DNA of 64,000 bases from Agrobacterium fabrum str. C58 (GTDB lineage: Bacteria > Pseudomonadota > Alphaproteobacteria > Rhizobiales > Rhizobiaceae): assembly GCF_000092025.1 (NCBI RefSeq), contig NC_003062.2, positions 1,424,001 through 1,488,000 on the forward strand, written 5' to 3'. The notes under the pieces were generated by a model. The model did not search any database. It worked only from the letters and a program-made list of their open reading frames with translations, and was not told where the DNA came from. A program made the translations under genes and the position numbers. Below, one piece after another: positions 63,896 through 64,000 of this stretch; the stretch's first letter is position 1, and each line of letters starts with the position of its first letter.

Positions 63896-64000
63896 GCGCC
63901 GCGTCCGCAGCGTTTCCCGCACGCTCGAGCAATGGCTCGACGAATGACATGACGTCTTCCGTTACCTTGTCTTCCGGCTGGTCAGCATTGACGATACGGC
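63888..64000 (-). CDS. tmk: Thymidylate kinase, C-terminal end only
   Basis: About 37 codons at the window edge, reading RIVNADQPEDKVTEDVMSFV then EPLLERAGNAADAAHE and a TGA that overlaps the holB start. This resembles the end of thymidylate kinases (the RI..IDA/NADQ region before the last helix). The gene continues beyond 64000. Identification rests on this short segment and on position before holB. Confidence 0.75.
   Translation of the reverse strand, partial: RIVNADQPEDKVTEDVMSFVEPLLERAGNAADAAHE

Noticed and set aside
1..64000. CRISPR arrays, tRNA or rRNA genes, toxin-antitoxin or defence islands
   Set aside because: No regularly spaced repeats, tRNA cloverleaf patterns or rRNA sequence were recognised; the RatA-like name refers to a START-domain protein, not a clear toxin.

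Overview
The window looks like part of the main chromosome of a Rhizobiales alphaproteobacterium, most likely the Agrobacterium/Rhizobium group. The evidence is gene content and order: a pyruvate dehydrogenase cluster whose E1-beta carries its own lipoyl domain, a fused ispDF gene, dusB-ntrB-ntrC-ntrY-ntrX-trkA-hfq-hflX in line, a cysG-DUF2849-cysI-DUF934 sulfite reduction set, promoters of CTTGxC-N17 type, and intergenic palindromic repeats typical of rhizobia. The species call is inferred from memory of these gene orders, not from a search. Codon use is uniformly GC-rich except in a few short stretches.

Layout. 1-7.4 kb (+): pyruvate dehydrogenase (pdhA 3' part, pdhB, an unrecognised small gene, pdhC), an SGNH esterase, lpdA, a GlsB-type membrane protein and lipA. 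7.4-9.9 kb (-): a DMT exporter and an AraC regulator separated by a long inverted-repeat element. 10.1-12.9 kb: a P-loop kinase-like protein, a RatA/COQ10 START protein, cinA C-domain and ispDF. 13.1-23.9 kb (+): nitrogen regulation (dusB-ntrBC, ntrYX), trkA, hfq, hflX. 24.1-25.7 kb (-): mazG and a deaminase. 25.9-30.8 kb (+): siroheme and sulfite reduction plus a ferredoxin-NADP reductase. 30.9-33.7 kb: an MFS transporter, an exported protein and an EEP-family hydrolase. 33.8-38.5 kb (-): gcvT-gcvH-gcvP behind a tandem glycine riboswitch. 38.7-41.0 kb: DUF3008, a YcnI-PCu(A)C copper protein with a small exported partner, and a small hypothetical. 41.2-45.3 kb (+): crcB, an RluA-type pseudouridine synthase, a HAD phosphatase, an ATP12-like chaperone, an exported protein and a Rid-family protein with a complex operator. 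45.4-50.2 kb: fghA, DUF1345, UPF0178, DUF5680, 1-Cys peroxiredoxin, an exported protein and DUF1062. 50.5-53.5 kb (-): an ECF sigma/anti-sigma/cytochrome b561/COG4315/YceI redox stress locus. 53.7-54.8 kb: an IS30-family element. 54.9-57.6 kb (-): arsenic operon arsR-small ORF-acr3-arsC-arsH. 57.7-64.0 kb (-): a ClC-family protein, then tmk-holB-metG-tatD-MBL hydrolase.

How the genes fit together. Lipoate links the two ends of central metabolism here: PdhB, PdhC and GcvH are lipoylated proteins, LpdA is the shared E3, and LipA makes the cofactor. Nitrogen control (NtrBC, NtrYX), RNA control (Hfq) and the glycine riboswitch give the main regulatory content. Resistance and stress functions (ars, fluoride, copper, ECF locus, peroxiredoxin) lie in the second half, next to the only insertion sequence.

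No clear wholly novel system is visible. The strongest unexplained items are a multi-site operator before a Rid protein that lacks the canonical catalytic Arg, an NtrX that lacks GAFTGA, a 44-codon ORF coupled on both sides inside the ars operon, an orphan ORF inside the pdh operon, and a ClC protein with altered filter motifs.
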